Source of the DNA: Pseudobutyrivibrio ruminis HUN009
GTDB taxonomy: Bacteria; Bacillota; Clostridia; Lachnospirales; Lachnospiraceae
Length of the DNA: 64,000 bases
Reading direction: 5' to 3'
NCBI RefSeq assembly: GCF_000703005.1
Contig: NZ_JNLH01000001.1
Span: 2,535,001-2,599,000, forward strand
Shown: positions 7,667 to 18,900 of the stretch, one piece after another
Layout: each line of letters starts with the position of its first letter
How positions within the stretch are numbered: the first letter of the stretch is position 1
Notes under the pieces: model-generated
Databases searched by the model: none
What the model was told of the DNA's origin: nothing
Seen by the model: only the letters and a program-made list of their open reading frames with translations
Program-made: the position numbers and the translations under genes

Positions 7667-8959
7667 TTAATGTTCGATTGGTGTTGCTGTCTTGAAGTAC
7701 TCTTCTACTGCTGTAACCAATTCGTCTCTTGTCATAGCCTCATCCAAATACTTCTGCATGATTTCCTGACCTACAACTGTCATGTGATCATCTGGTAAGT
7801 AGTTGTAGTTAGGAATAAGCTTTCCTGCATCTGCATAAGACTTAACTGATAATGAAAGTGGGTCAAGTGCTGAAGCATCGATGTTGTCAAATGCTGGAAC
7901 AAGTGCGCACTGCTCTGTAAGGAATGCATTTCCTTCAGGATCACTTACTAACCAGTTAAGGAAGTCAAGTGCTGCCTGTCTCTGCTCATCGCTTGTAGCA
8001 TCTGAGCTATCTACGAAGAAGTACTTAGAACCGCCACCAACAAGCTTTGTGTTTGTGTCATCAGATGTGTTTTCAGGTACTGGCATGATTCCCATGTTCT
8101 CTGTGTAATCGTACTGGTTGATTACTGACCAATCCCAGTTACCACCAAACATGAATGCGATATCGCCCTGTGCAAGCATCATTGAAGACTCTTCACGGTC
8201 AGCGTTTGCTGCTGAACCCTTAGCATAGTTGTAAGCGATTAATGTGTCGAATGTATCCATAAGCTCGTTGAACTTTTCGTTGCTTCCAAGATCAGCTTCG
8301 CCAGCTAATAATGAGTTAACGAATGCATCTGGATCTTCCTGCTGCTCATATACTTCTGCGAAGTAATGTGCGCCAAGTGACCAATACTCAGAAAGGACAC
8401 CAACTGGAGTCTCCATTCCGCCAGCCTTAAGCTCATCTAAAAGAGCCTGGAAATCATCAAGTGTTGCAACTGATGATGGATCAAATGTCTCGCCTGTAAT
8501 TGCCTCAATTGCATCTGCGTTGTAAATAATTCCTCTTGCCTCTACACAAACTGGGAAACCAGCAAGCTTATCGTTTACTGTGATACCAAGTGTTGTGTGA
8601 CTAGCCCAATCTTCATTTGAAAGATCATATGCATAATCATCAGCAAGTGAATAAATATCTTTTGCATCAACCATTGTAAGTGTGTATGGATCGTTTGATG
8701 CATACTTTGTTGCTACCTGAGATGCAACTGTTGTATCAGTATCAGCGTTGTATACCTCTACGTGTACGCCAGTAGCTTCCTCATAAGCTTCAGCCATTTC
8801 TTCGAACTGTGTCTGAATCTCAGTCTTTGAATTAAGTACTGTGATTGATACGCCTGAGCCTGAAGCACCGTCAGATGAACCACCCTCTGAGCTACCACAA
8901 GCAACTAGTGAAGCTGACATTGCAGCTACCACCATAAGTGATAATAACCTCTTCTTCAT
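7667..8959 (-). CDS. Sugar-binding lipoprotein of ABC transporter
   Basis: A 430-residue extracellular solute-binding protein (family 1, CUT1). It has a lipoprotein signal peptide ending in LVAC (Cys ~21), a Gly/Ser-rich linker and then the binding domain. It should be anchored to the outer face of the membrane and deliver an oligosaccharide to the two permeases encoded downstream. AAGGAGGG precedes the start. It is the first gene of the operon. The ligand is unknown; an isomalto- or malto-oligosaccharide would fit the neighbouring GH13 enzyme. Confidence 0.93.
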   Translation of the reverse strand: MKKRLLSLMVVAAMSASLVACGSSEGGSSDGASGSGVSITVLNSKTEIQTQFEEMAEAYEEATGVHVEVYNADTDTTVASQVATKYASNDPYTLTMVDAKDIYSLADDYAYDLSNEDWASHTTLGITVNDKLAGFPVCVEARGIIYNADAIEAITGETFDPSSVATLDDFQALLDELKAGGMETPVGVLSEYWSLGAHYFAEVYEQQEDPDAFVNSLLAGEADLGSNEKFNELMDTFDTLIAYNYAKGSAANADREESSMMLAQGDIAFMFGGNWDWSVINQYDYTENMGIMPVPENTSDDTNTKLVGGGSKYFFVDSSDATSDEQRQAALDFLNWLVSDPEGNAFLTEQCALVPAFDNIDASALDPLSLSVKSYADAGKLIPNYNYLPDDHMTVVGQEIMQKYLDEAMTRDELVTAVEEYFKTATPIEH

Positions 8960-9007
8960 TAGAATTAACCCTCCTTCAAATAGGTTCGTGTGTTGTTTAC
9001 AATTTGG

Positions 9008-9048
9008 ATATTAGCATGCAACATATACTATGTCAATCGGTTGACATA
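9008..9048 (-). promoter_or_regulatory. Promoter of sugar ABC operon with overlapping LacI-type operator
   Basis: TTGACA (9036-9031), 17-bp spacer and TAATAT (9013-9008) form a near-consensus promoter. The -35 box lies in a palindrome at 9029-9048: TATGTCAA-TCGG-TTGACATA, with the central CG typical of LacI-family operators. Binding would block RNA polymerase directly. Confidence 0.85.
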
Positions 9049-9134
9049 CAATTCAGGGCTTAAAGTGTTCATTTTGTAAAAATAGGTCAAATTGTTGGAA
9101 TTATTTTTGTGCATTATTCACCTAATATGGGCAC

Positions 9135-9179
9135 AAAAAAAGCTTTAACATATGTCAAACGTGTGATATATGTTAAAGC
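9135..9179 (-). terminator. Terminator of the acyltransferase gene
   Basis: On the minus strand GCTTTAACATAT and ATATGTTAAAGC form a 12-bp stem around a 14-nt loop, followed by seven Ts, immediately after the gene's stop codon. The loop and its edges also form a weak TATNTCANAC dyad that resembles the operator at 9029-9048. Confidence 0.8.
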
Positions 9180-9186
9180 CGCTATG

Positions 9187-10407
9187 TTAATTATTTACTT
9201 TTTTTATATCAAATAAAGCTGATATAGGTTTAACAGTTATGTTGTCTATGAAATAGGCAATTATTACAGAACCCATTAATGTAGCTAGTGAAAGGAATAA
9301 AAATCCCATGCCTTTATGCATTAACGAGCTGGTAAATGCATAACAATATTTTCTCACTGCAAAAACCAGCACCAACATATGCCCTAAGATAATGCCATAG
9401 CTATATTGACTAATCAGTCTTATGAGATAGATATTTTTAAGCTTATCACCTAGCTTAAAGAATGAAGCCATTATGCCAACTGATGCAACTATCATATATG
9501 GATAATGAGCTGCCAAATCATCTGACATAGGTGGATACATATGTATTGCCACTTCAAATAATATTAGCGCAATTCCTCCAGCCACCATTGCAATGTTATC
9601 GTATTTGCGTGACTCATCCAAGCTATACCAATATCCTATTAAGAAAATCATAAGCCAAAATGTAAAATTCATTGGCATGGCATTTTCATTGATAATTACT
9701 TTTGTAAGAACAAAATATATGTATAGAACAAATATCAATGCAGTCATTTTCTTGTATGGCAATTCTTTAAGCATGTATCGTAAAAACGGTACCAGTACAT
9801 ACAAAGAAATGATTACATATATAAGCCAAAAATGATGAACATTTGCCTTAGAATAATCTGCAGTAATTATTTTATAAATTGCAGTTGTAAATGATGTATA
9901 GCGCTGCGCATTATACTCCCACAAATAATAAAAATAATATATTACAAGAGGCACTATTATCTTGGTAAATCTTCTGCCATAAAATGTCAAAAGATTTTCA
10001 TCCTTAAATCGTAGTAACAATGCACCTGATATCATTAAAAATAAACAGTTGCCTCCTACCCCGGAAATACATCTAATAAGATTTAAAGCTTCATATAAAG
10101 GGGTACCTGCCATACCTGATGCATATGGCCAATCCAAAGCCAGCACATGAACAAACATAATAAATAATACCGCAAGAGCACGAATATAATCATATACTGG
10201 TTTATGATTGTTTTCTGGTATCGCTAATGTCTGTTTTATATAGCCTGTATCTTTAATAGATTTTACAATACTATAAACACTGCATAACACAACAATTAAA
10301 ATGGCGATAAACCAATTAATAGGATGTGTTGTAAACACTCCTATAATAGCCAGGAAAAGGATATCTATAAATATCCAATAGGCCACTGCGAATAAACTTT
10401 TTTTCAT
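9187..10407 (-). CDS. Acyltransferase 3 family membrane protein
   Basis: A polytopic membrane protein of ~406 residues with about ten hydrophobic segments and the N-terminal R-x-x-A-x-x-x-V-x-x-x-H pattern (YIRALAVLFIMFVHVLA, about residues 80-96) of the OafA/WecH acyltransferase 3 family. These enzymes O-acetylate or O-acylate cell-surface sugars. The start is taken at 10407, four bases after GGAGG; ATGs at 10410 and 10425 are also in frame. It has its own terminator on either side, so it is probably a single-gene unit. The substrate is unknown. Confidence 0.85.
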   Translation of the reverse strand: MKKSLFAVAYWIFIDILFLAIIGVFTTHPINWFIAILIVVLCSVYSIVKSIKDTGYIKQTLAIPENNHKPVYDYIRALAVLFIMFVHVLALDWPYASGMAGTPLYEALNLIRCISGVGGNCLFLMISGALLLRFKDENLLTFYGRRFTKIIVPLVIYYFYYLWEYNAQRYTSFTTAIYKIITADYSKANVHHFWLIYVIISLYVLVPFLRYMLKELPYKKMTALIFVLYIYFVLTKVIINENAMPMNFTFWLMIFLIGYWYSLDESRKYDNIAMVAGGIALILFEVAIHMYPPMSDDLAAHYPYMIVASVGIMASFFKLGDKLKNIYLIRLISQYSYGIILGHMLVLVFAVRKYCYAFTSSLMHKGMGFLFLSLATLMGSVIIAYFIDNITVKPISALFDIKKVNN

Positions 10408-10431
10408 CATTCCTCCACGTAGCATGACCGT

Positions 10432-10462
10432 AAAAAAGCTGCATCGTATATACGATACAGCT
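10432..10462 (-). terminator. Terminator of the DUF6465-type gene
   Basis: AGCTGTATCGT, loop ATAT, ACGATGCAGCT on the minus strand (11-bp stem, one G-U-type pair), then a T run. Confidence 0.85.
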
Positions 10463-10491
10463 TTGTGCTACGACATAAAAATTATTTAGGA

Positions 10492-10938
10492 TTAAAGATC
10501 TACTGAACCAACACGATCCTTGTTTGCTACATAATAAATCTTGCGCTCCTCTGGCTTGATGTAGATGTTGAGCTCTTCAAGAGTCTCTTTCTTGTAATCC
10601 TTCTTGAACTGAGCCTGTGCTTTCTTGAGGCACTCAGCTTCTGTAAATTCACGATCCTGATACTGAACAACAGCTGTTGTTACTACTGCCTTCTTAGACT
10701 TAGCAGCTGCTTTCTTAACAGTCTTTGTAGCTGTCTTCTTAACTGCTGTAGCTTTCTTTGTTGCTGTTGCTTTAGCTTTTGTAGCTGTCTTCTTAGCTGC
10801 TGTAGCTTCCTTTTTAACTTCTGCAACTGCTTTCTTAGTTGCTTCACTAGCGCTTGCTGCTGCAGTCTTTACAGTTGTAGCAGCAGATGCAGCTGACTTC
10901 TTTACATCGTCAACTGTAACCTTTGCATTTGTTACCAT
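10492..10938 (-). CDS. Lys/Ala-rich histone H1-like protein, DUF6465 type
   Basis: A protein of 148 residues in two parts. Residues ~10-95 are a low-complexity repeat of Ala, Lys, Thr and Val (AAKKTATKAKA-like units), as in bacterial histone H1-like proteins. Residues ~95-148 are a compact, more ordinary domain (VVQYQDREFTEAECLKKAQA onward) that matches the DUF6465 domain as I recall it from Lachnospiraceae. The positively charged tail suggests nucleic acid binding; a nucleoid role is inference. AGGAGGG precedes the start. The repetitive tail is a likely site of length variation between strains. Confidence 0.75.
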   Translation of the reverse strand: MVTNAKVTVDDVKKSAASAATTVKTAAASASEATKKAVAEVKKEATAAKKTATKAKATATKKATAVKKTATKTVKKAAAKSKKAVVTTAVVQYQDREFTEAECLKKAQAQFKKDYKKETLEELNIYIKPEERKIYYVANKDRVGSVDL

Positions 10939-11125
10939 TTTTTCACCCTCCTATATGAGCAAACAATTATTATTTTTTATATGCCCTTTATTATAGTCAT
11001 TTACTCACACAATTGCTAGTACATTCAATTAATTTTCTACCAAATTACTAATAAAATATAAATTATCAATTCTTTTTAGTACAAATTGCAATTATATATA
11101 GAAAGTTGATTATATTTTGAATTAT

Positions 11126-12112
11126 CTAAAAATGGTTATTCAAAGTTTCAAAAAAACTTGCACTTGTTAATTCAGAAGAATCCTCTGGAAAATCTATTGA
11201 GTCCCAAAGCTTTGTATTCATGTCTGAAAAATATCTTTCCTCTAAATCAGAAACAATATCTTCAAGCACCTGCTTACGACGATTCTCAATGATTACAGTT
11301 TTATTTTCTTCTGATAATTCTTCGTTATACTTATCCAAACACTGGAAGAAATAATATCCTCCATCAGCAGCAATTGCTGTTGAAACTTCATCTGTATCTA
11401 AATTAAAAACTACATCATCTACTTCCTCAGGATACTCTCCCCTTGCGAAGGTAACCTGGTAAGAATCTAGCTCTGTGTATGTTGATGCAAGTCTTTCAAA
11501 TGTATAGCCGTAATCTATCATTCCCTGGATAGTTTCAGCTGTGGATTCGTCTGAAACATACAGTACAAATGCTTCCATTACGCGAGCCTCATCCTCTGAT
11601 ACTTCCTCATCAACAGAGTTCATTAACTCTTCGTATACTTTAGAGGCCAAAGCATATCGCATATACATTTTTTCGATGTCTTTTTTCTTTGCTTTTGTAA
11701 AACTTTTTTCTGCCGAATTTAATGATTTATAGTACTCTTCAGCAGCATCTGAGCAAGCGTTTTTTTCTGATTCTGAAAGCTCTATTTCCTGCTCACTTGC
11801 ATAAAGATTTAAGATGTATACTCTTGTCAAATGTTCCATAGTTAAATCTTTGATTGAGCTTGTCATTGTATCAGTGTCATAATCCTCTGACCAAAGATTC
11901 ACTCCATCAACAGATCCATATATGTTTTTCTCATTTAAAAGATAAACCAGAGCTTCCTTTTTAGAGCATTTAAAATCTCCGATTTTAAACACGGTATTAT
12001 ATCCACTAGATGTATCAAAATAAACTACTTTATCTCCTATGGTGCATCCAGTAAAATTAACCGCTAGGCATATCGCAAATGCGATAGGTAATAACTTCTT
12101 ATAAAACTTCAT
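11126..12112 (-). CDS. PrsA-like lipoprotein, putative peptidyl-prolyl isomerase
   Basis: A 328-residue lipoprotein with the lipobox FTGC (Cys ~23), a helical SurA/PrsA-like N-terminal region and a PpiC-like parvulin portion near residues 180-275, ending in a variable C-terminus. It is likely an extracytoplasmic foldase for exported proteins. The parvulin core is degenerate, so isomerase activity is uncertain. The ribosome binding site GAGGG lies in the end of the upstream 84-codon gene, which implies coupling. Confidence 0.7.
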   Translation of the reverse strand: MKFYKKLLPIAFAICLAVNFTGCTIGDKVVYFDTSSGYNTVFKIGDFKCSKKEALVYLLNEKNIYGSVDGVNLWSEDYDTDTMTSSIKDLTMEHLTRVYILNLYASEQEIELSESEKNACSDAAEEYYKSLNSAEKSFTKAKKKDIEKMYMRYALASKVYEELMNSVDEEVSEDEARVMEAFVLYVSDESTAETIQGMIDYGYTFERLASTYTELDSYQVTFARGEYPEEVDDVVFNLDTDEVSTAIAADGGYYFFQCLDKYNEELSEENKTVIIENRRKQVLEDIVSDLEERYFSDMNTKLWDSIDFPEDSSELTSASFFETLNNHF

Positions 12113-12113
12113 A

Positions 12114-12368
12114 TTAACCCTCTACTACAAGATATCTACCATCAGAAATAGAGAAAACTTCTTCGGCTGATAATATTTCTTCTTCGCTCATGCCAGTGAT
12201 ATCCATTTCATCTTCAAGATATTCAAGTACCTCTTTTTTATTCTTGCAGACTGTGGCACATACGTCCTCTAAAAACTCTACTGCCTCATCATAATCTTCT
12301 GCAACCTTTTCAGGGAATAGCTGTAACTGCTTTTCCAAAAATGTTTCTACTACTAATTTGTCGTACAT
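12114..12368 (-). CDS. Small acidic protein of unknown function
   Basis: An 84-residue acidic, mostly helical protein (two cysteines, ATVCKNKKEV). I do not recognise a family. Its AAAGGAGT ribosome binding site and start codon lie inside the last codons of addA (16-bp overlap), and the prsA-like gene follows two bases after its stop. It is therefore the middle gene of a coupled addA-orf-prsA segment and is very likely a real gene. Confidence 0.75.
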   Translation of the reverse strand: MYDKLVVETFLEKQLQLFPEKVAEDYDEAVEFLEDVCATVCKNKKEVLEYLEDEMDITGMSEEEILSAEEVFSISDGRYLVVEG

Positions 12369-15300
12369 ATATTTATACTCCTTTCAAGTGCAAATGAATA
12401 AATGAGCACTTCCTTAACCGGAACATCATATGCATGCTCAATTGCATCTTTGTATAGCTTTAATTGCTTTTCATATCTTAGCACTAATTCATTATCTTCG
12501 TCCACCTTATCAGTCTTGTAGTCCATAAGAATTATTCCATCATCTTCTTCAAAGAATACATCGATAATACCCTGCACTAAGATCATCTCGTCAGTAACAT
12601 CGTCATCATCAAACAATTCCTTTGCATCACTTCCAAATACAAAAGGCTTTTCCTTATATAGCTTTCCATTTAAAGCCGCCTTTGACATACGATTAGATAA
12701 ATCATCCTCTAGGAATACTTTCAGTTTTCTATGGTTAATTCTTGCAAATTCATCCTCCGATAAGCTTTTTGTTGCTTCCATGTATTTCAGTTGCTCATCA
12801 AAGCTTGAATTATAATCATCTCTGGCAAAATCAAAGCATTCCATAAATCTATGCATTGCCGTTCCATATAAGGCACCGGAAGGGACTTTGCTTTCATCAT
12901 CTTTTCCTTCTACAGCTGTACGCATAAACTGCGGAATATAGCTTTCCTCATCGCTCTGAATAAAAGCTGGTGCTGCATCTTCATTAAACTTAAACGCATC
13001 CTCCATTGCTTGATGTTTGATTTCTGAAACAGAATACTTACTTTTATATTTACTATCTGCAAGACCATTGTATTTAAATGATAATGTATTTACGATAGTG
13101 TTTTTTTCTACCCTGTCAGACTGAATAATAGTTTCAATTGTTTTCTTGACCTGTTCCTTTACAATTCCCTTTTCAACCTGGTCAATAAATAATTCCTGAC
13201 AATCTACAATACGTCTATTGTAGTCTCTAGCTGATGCATTTAAAGCGCGAATAATAAGCTCGATGCTTGTGGATGCCCCTATTTTAGTAGGGAAACTAAG
13301 CTTGCTTCCATCCCCGCTAAACTCTTCTAACTTATCAACAACACTTTTATCTTTCGATGGTTTTATTGCACCAGTAATTATTAATTTATCAACAGCTCTT
13401 GTAAGGGCAACATAGAGAATTCGTAAGTATTCTCCTCTCTCTTCAGCTGCCGCTTTTGCATGAATCAGATTAAAAAATGGTGTCTTGTAGGTAATCCTTG
13501 TCGCAGGATTTCTATAATTTAAAGCTACACCAAGTGAAGCATCATATGAAAAATTGCTTGTATCGTTTCTAAAGCTACGACCACATCCACAAACAAAAAC
13601 TACAGGGAATTCCAATCCCTTACTTTTGTGAATGGTCATTATTTTGACAGCCTCATCATTTTCACCAACTGTTTTAGCCAGTCCCAAATCCTCATCATAG
13701 GTTCTAAGACTTTCAATATAGCTTACAAAACGTGACAAGCCTTTGAAGCTGGTGCTCTCGAAATTGACTGCCTCATCAACAAGTTTATCCAGATTCGCAG
13801 AAGCCATCTTGCCATTAGGAAGAGCCTTGCAGTACATTCCATATTTGGTATATTCCAAAATATTTTCTATTATTTCATGGATTGGTGTATCTATTGCCTG
13901 CTCCCTGAAATAGTTTAATGTATCAAGGAACTCTGAAACATCCTTTGTGGACTTTGTTTTATCCCACTCAAGCAAGCATCCATACAATGATTCATCCGGA
14001 TTAATTGTACGTATTTCAGCAAGTCTTTCAGAAGAAAAACCGAACATTTGAGAATGAAGTACTGCCGCCAGAGGAATATCATTAAAAGGATTATCAATAA
14101 TTGTAAGCATCGACAGTACTGTTTCAATTTCTTCTCTATCAAAGAATCCTGTCTCCTCGGCAACATATGCAGGTATGCCATAATCTTTTAGAGTGGAAAT
14201 ATATTTGTCCGCATGCCCCTTTGTACCTCTCATGAGGATAACAACATCTGATAATCGCATATCTCTAAGATATCGTCCCTCATCGTTTTTGCCACTGACC
14301 TGAAAACCTGACGCCATCAGTTCCTTAATGCGCTTTGCTACAACTAAGGCTTCAAGCTCATCGCCATTATCAATATTCATCTCCTTCATTGAATCGGTAT
14401 TTTGAGTTGCGATTATTATTTCTGACTCATAGTCCTTTTCATCACCAGGAAAACTCTTATCTCCAAGCTTTAAAGCTGCCTTTTCATCATAGGCAACTCC
14501 ACCAACATCCATCTGCATAAGAGGCGCAAATACCTGATTGCAGAAATCAAGAACTTGCCATCTGCTTCGGAAGTTATTATCTAAATCGATTCGAATATCA
14601 TTGCCAGTTCCCTCAGCTGGATATGAGTATAGTTTGTCTATAAACAACTGTGGACTAGCCTGTCTGAAAGCGTAGATAGACTGCTTAACATCACCTACAG
14701 TAAAATAATTGCTTCCGTTGCTAATTGCAGTAAGAATCTGCTCCTGCAATTCATTAGAATCCTGGTATTCATCTACCATAACCTCTTTGAAATGCTGCGA
14801 CAGTTCTATAGCTACAGGTCTTTTTTCATGCTCTTTTGAATCCTTATTTCTAAGGATTTCAAGAGCCATATGTTCTATATCATTAAAATCGTATATGTTT
14901 TTCTTGGCTTTTATTTTGTTTAGAACATCTGTGTATTCTTTTGTAAATCTAATCAGGGCTGATGCCTGCTTTTTCACATACATCAAATCAGAAAACATAT
15001 CTTCCAAACTGGCTGAATAATATGATTCCTTGAGTTTACCAACTACATCTTTGTATTTTGCTCTAAGCGCCTTTGCTCTGGCTAAATCATCCTCATTTAT
15101 GGATGTGCCTTTGCTTCCAAATCTTTCAGAAAAATCTGTACCTATAACAGCACTGTATTTATCTTTAAAAGAAGTAGCTTCGGCTATGCCTCTAAGCTGT
15201 GCCAACTCATTTGAAAATATGTTTTTATCCTTTGAATCACAATCTGAATCATATAAATCTAAAAGCCTTGCAACTGAATCTATGAGTCCAGCTACATATA

Positions 15301-15958
15301 AATCCGTATATGCGATAATCTGCTGTACTAATTCAGATTTTTCTAATTCTTCTACACTATCAATATTGTATAGGTTTAAAGCATTGTCATACCATTCATC
15401 TACCCATGCAAAACTGGTAGCTTTATCATGTAATGCAAAAACCATTTCCTTTAAAGTGTCTGTTCTTCTGCCAGAAATATAGGCATCTGCAAGTAGCTTA
15501 AAATCTTCGTCACCATCTTCCAAATACTTTGACAAAAGGTCATTGAACACCTCATCGCAAAGCATCTTTAACTCGCCTGAGGTTCCAATTCTAAAGGCAG
15601 GATCCATATCAATTTCATAGAAATAGTTCTTTACAACCCAGCTACAGAAGCTATCGATTGTACGGATATGAGCATTGTGTATAAGGGTAGCCTGCGCCCT
15701 GATTCTAGCGTCCGCACCATTATTTGCAATTGCTTTATCAATGGCACGTCTGATTCTGTCTTTCATTTCCGCAGCAGCTGCAGTAGTGAAAGTAACAACC
15801 AGAATCTCATCCACATCTATTCCATTTTTTTCATCTAGAATTTCAGATATAATTCGCTCAACTAACACGAAGGTTTTACCACTACCTGCGGCAGCGCTAA
15901 CAAGCATATTCTTGCCTCTTGTATCCTTCACTAATAGTTGTTCTTTAGTTAGTGCCAC
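12353..15958 (-). CDS. addA: ATP-dependent helicase/nuclease subunit A
   Basis: A 1201-residue UvrD-type helicase with a C-terminal RecB-like nuclease. Walker A AAAGSGKT is at ~22-29, the DEYQDSN Walker B near 395, and the nuclease DYKTDK near 1145, preceded by GTAMHRFME. With AddB it resects double-strand breaks until a Chi-like site is met, loading RecA. The length and all motifs are normal. Its start overlaps the end of addB by 14 bp. Confidence 0.96.
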   Translation of the reverse strand: MALTKEQLLVKDTRGKNMLVSAAAGSGKTFVLVERIISEILDEKNGIDVDEILVVTFTTAAAAEMKDRIRRAIDKAIANNGADARIRAQATLIHNAHIRTIDSFCSWVVKNYFYEIDMDPAFRIGTSGELKMLCDEVFNDLLSKYLEDGDEDFKLLADAYISGRRTDTLKEMVFALHDKATSFAWVDEWYDNALNLYNIDSVEELEKSELVQQIIAYTDLYVAGLIDSVARLLDLYDSDCDSKDKNIFSNELAQLRGIAEATSFKDKYSAVIGTDFSERFGSKGTSINEDDLARAKALRAKYKDVVGKLKESYYSASLEDMFSDLMYVKKQASALIRFTKEYTDVLNKIKAKKNIYDFNDIEHMALEILRNKDSKEHEKRPVAIELSQHFKEVMVDEYQDSNELQEQILTAISNGSNYFTVGDVKQSIYAFRQASPQLFIDKLYSYPAEGTGNDIRIDLDNNFRSRWQVLDFCNQVFAPLMQMDVGGVAYDEKAALKLGDKSFPGDEKDYESEIIIATQNTDSMKEMNIDNGDELEALVVAKRIKELMASGFQVSGKNDEGRYLRDMRLSDVVILMRGTKGHADKYISTLKDYGIPAYVAEETGFFDREEIETVLSMLTIIDNPFNDIPLAAVLHSQMFGFSSERLAEIRTINPDESLYGCLLEWDKTKSTKDVSEFLDTLNYFREQAIDTPIHEIIENILEYTKYGMYCKALPNGKMASANLDKLVDEAVNFESTSFKGLSRFVSYIESLRTYDEDLGLAKTVGENDEAVKIMTIHKSKGLEFPVVFVCGCGRSFRNDTSNFSYDASLGVALNYRNPATRITYKTPFFNLIHAKAAAEERGEYLRILYVALTRAVDKLIITGAIKPSKDKSVVDKLEEFSGDGSKLSFPTKIGASTSIELIIRALNASARDYNRRIVDCQELFIDQVEKGIVKEQVKKTIETIIQSDRVEKNTIVNTLSFKYNGLADSKYKSKYSVSEIKHQAMEDAFKFNEDAAPAFIQSDEESYIPQFMRTAVEGKDDESKVPSGALYGTAMHRFMECFDFARDDYNSSFDEQLKYMEATKSLSEDEFARINHRKLKVFLEDDLSNRMSKAALNGKLYKEKPFVFGSDAKELFDDDDVTDEMILVQGIIDVFFEEDDGIILMDYKTDKVDEDNELVLRYEKQLKLYKDAIEHAYDVPVKEVLIYSFALERSINICTTN

Positions 15959-18900
15959 TATCCTTGTCTCCTAATTCTTCCTTCATTAACTCCAACACAT
16001 CAGACTTGTTTTTATGTTTATCCAAATTTCTAGCCTGATATCCTGGTTCATTTTCATCAAAGTGACAAACACTTTTAAAACCACAATACTTGCAAGCATC
16101 TATCTGTGTTCCAAGTTTTGCAGGTGCAGGTTCAAACTGGCCATTGATTATGCCTTCGGCAGTCTTTGCTGCAGATAAAGCTGCATAATCAATTACTGTT
16201 TTCATATCCTCCCTGCTAATTGCATTAGCTGACGCTAAAAGTTCGCCGTCTTTTTTTACACCAAATGGAACAATTGAAGATTCCTTTGTCTGCCAATCCT
16301 CTATTCCAACTGTGCTATCGTTTGCAGCCAAATCCTCTGGTTCAGATGAAAGGATGCCTTCCATTCTACTAAGCTTTAACTGTTTTTCTTTGACGTTTTC
16401 TCCACTGCTACTGAGCTCCAAAAACTTATTAGCCATTTCATAATAAAGCATAGCTGATGGATGCATAGTAGAATTTGGATATTTATCCTTAAGCTTGTCT
16501 AAAACGACTCCCATATAAATAGGCAGCTGCATCGATATGCCATAATAGCACTCATCCAAATCCAGCTTATGGCCGCTAGATTTATAATCGATGATTCTAA
16601 CAGCTCTATCGTCCCCTTCTGTCAAATCAATTCTGTCAACCTTACCATTTAGGTTAGCAACCACTTCCCCACTGACAGGGTTGATAATTTCAGATTGAAT
16701 CTTCTTCTCAAAAAGTTCAGGTTCAAATTCTCCTCTTGATACCTGTGTAGTAATTATCTCCACAACATGTCTTAAGGTCGCTTTCATAGATTCTACAATG
16801 TATCTCTGGGTAGAATCCTCCAGAGTTGCAACCTTTGCCATAGACTGGAATGTCTGAGAAATAGCGGTCTCAATATATGCTTCACGCTCTTCCTCTGTTA
16901 CCCCTTTAAATGTTTTATTATCTGCCTTCAGGCTATCAGAATATCTTTGAATTGCCTCATGATAAAAGTTACCCATATCAATGCTGGATAATTCAAACTT
17001 TTCTCGCTCCTGAAGCTTCATAATGTATGTCAGGAAATATTTATAACTACATTCATTGTATAGCTCAAATCTGGATACTGAGCCCTTTATAGTCTCATCA
17101 GCATTTAAAGCCTCATTAACGGCAAGCATTATATCATCCGAGAAATCTTCTCTCTTATGTTCAAAAAATGCTCCCTTTAAAAGAATATCAAGCTCTTCGG
17201 CACTATCTTCCTTTGCCCAGTTTAAAAGCTCCTGTAAGACCACTCTCTCCTGCTCCGACAAACTTTCCAAACCAAAAGAAGCTGCTTTATTCACAAGCTC
17301 AATCATGTAGTTCAATGAGCTTTTCTTTGATAACAATCTATCTTCTATTGCAAAGCTTTCTATCTCCTTTAAGGACAGATTCTCGAACATATTTTTTAAT
17401 AGATCAATAAGATATGACGGATTAACAGCTTTTCCCGCTGAATCTACTCTTGGCATTGTAATATAAAGCTTTTCATTTGGCTTTGTAAGCATAAGATAGA
17501 GGTAGAACCTCTGCCTGAATGATTTTTGTCTATCTGACGGCGCCAGTTCAAAACCTTGAGCAAGAAGCTGTTCTCTTTCCAGCTGAGAAAGGATTCCGCC
17601 ATTCTCCACCTTCTTTGGGATAGCATCATCAGATGCGCCTATACAAAACAGCACTTTGATATTTGATAAACGTGTACGTTCAATATCACCCAGAATAACA
17701 CTATCATTCGCTGGAGGAATTACACCTATTGATGCCGCTGAAAGTCCTGCTTCGAAAATATCATGGAATTCTTCCAAATCCATTTCCTCATCCCCAAGAA
17801 TTCCCACAAGCTTATCAAGTATATCCATTATAACCTGATAAATCTGACTGTACTCTTTTGCCTTTACTGGCTGATTTCCTTCTTCAAATAGCTTTTCCCT
17901 TGATTTAATCTGTCCTTCAAAATCGAAGTAACAAATAATCTCATACAAAGCTGTAGCAATAGTTCTTACTGAACACTTTTTTGAGATTTGCTTATCAAAA
18001 GCCATGAAAGGAGCGATAAACTTTTCTCTAATTTCGTTTACTCTGAGTAAGTCCTCATCCTTAGAATAAGAATTTGAACGAATTGCAAAAGGATGAAAAT
18101 ACTTTTTCTTGCCACGGATTCCTGTAGAAATAAGATAGTTCTCCAGATAATCCATTTCTTCGAAGGTCAAATCTGTAAGGTTTGTTCTTAAGAATCTAAA
18201 GACGTCCTCTCTTCTGAAATCATTATCAAAAATATCAAACAAAGCATCTATAGCTTCTGTCATAGGATGGAACAAAATCTCTGTTTTTGCGTCAACAAAA
18301 TAAGGGATATCATAATCGCTCCATATCCCTGAAACTAAATATCTGTACTCCTCCAGGTTAGGTGCCACAACAGCAATATCCTTGTAGTGCATTCCTTCCC
18401 TAACCAATTTATTAATCTCTATAGCAACATACTGTAGTTCTTCACGCTGACTTCTAAGACTAGTCAGCAAAACGTGGTTATTTGGCTCCTCTTCACCTAA
18501 ATATTTCTGTGGTTTTGCCCTGAAAATGTTCTTTTCAAGATGACTGAGAATTTCATTATCTGATAGCCAACCATTTTCTCTGGAAATATAGGTAGGTTTA
18601 TTTATAGTTACGCCAACTCTCTTGGCGATTTTATTCATTCTTATCGCAAATTCAGATGACATTGAAAACAACTCATCATCTGCCAGATTTTCTAAAAGAG
18701 GTGTATCCTCGTCTGCTGTGATAGTAACAGCAACCTCTTCACATATTGCAAGCATGTGCTCCACCAGCTGATACTGGATAGGCGTAAATCCTGTAAATCC
18801 ATCCAAAACAACTGTTGAACCATTTACTATTTCTGAGCTATCTAACATATCGTTTAGAGTAGATAGAATAGACTCAGTGGTAACGTATTTACCATTTATA

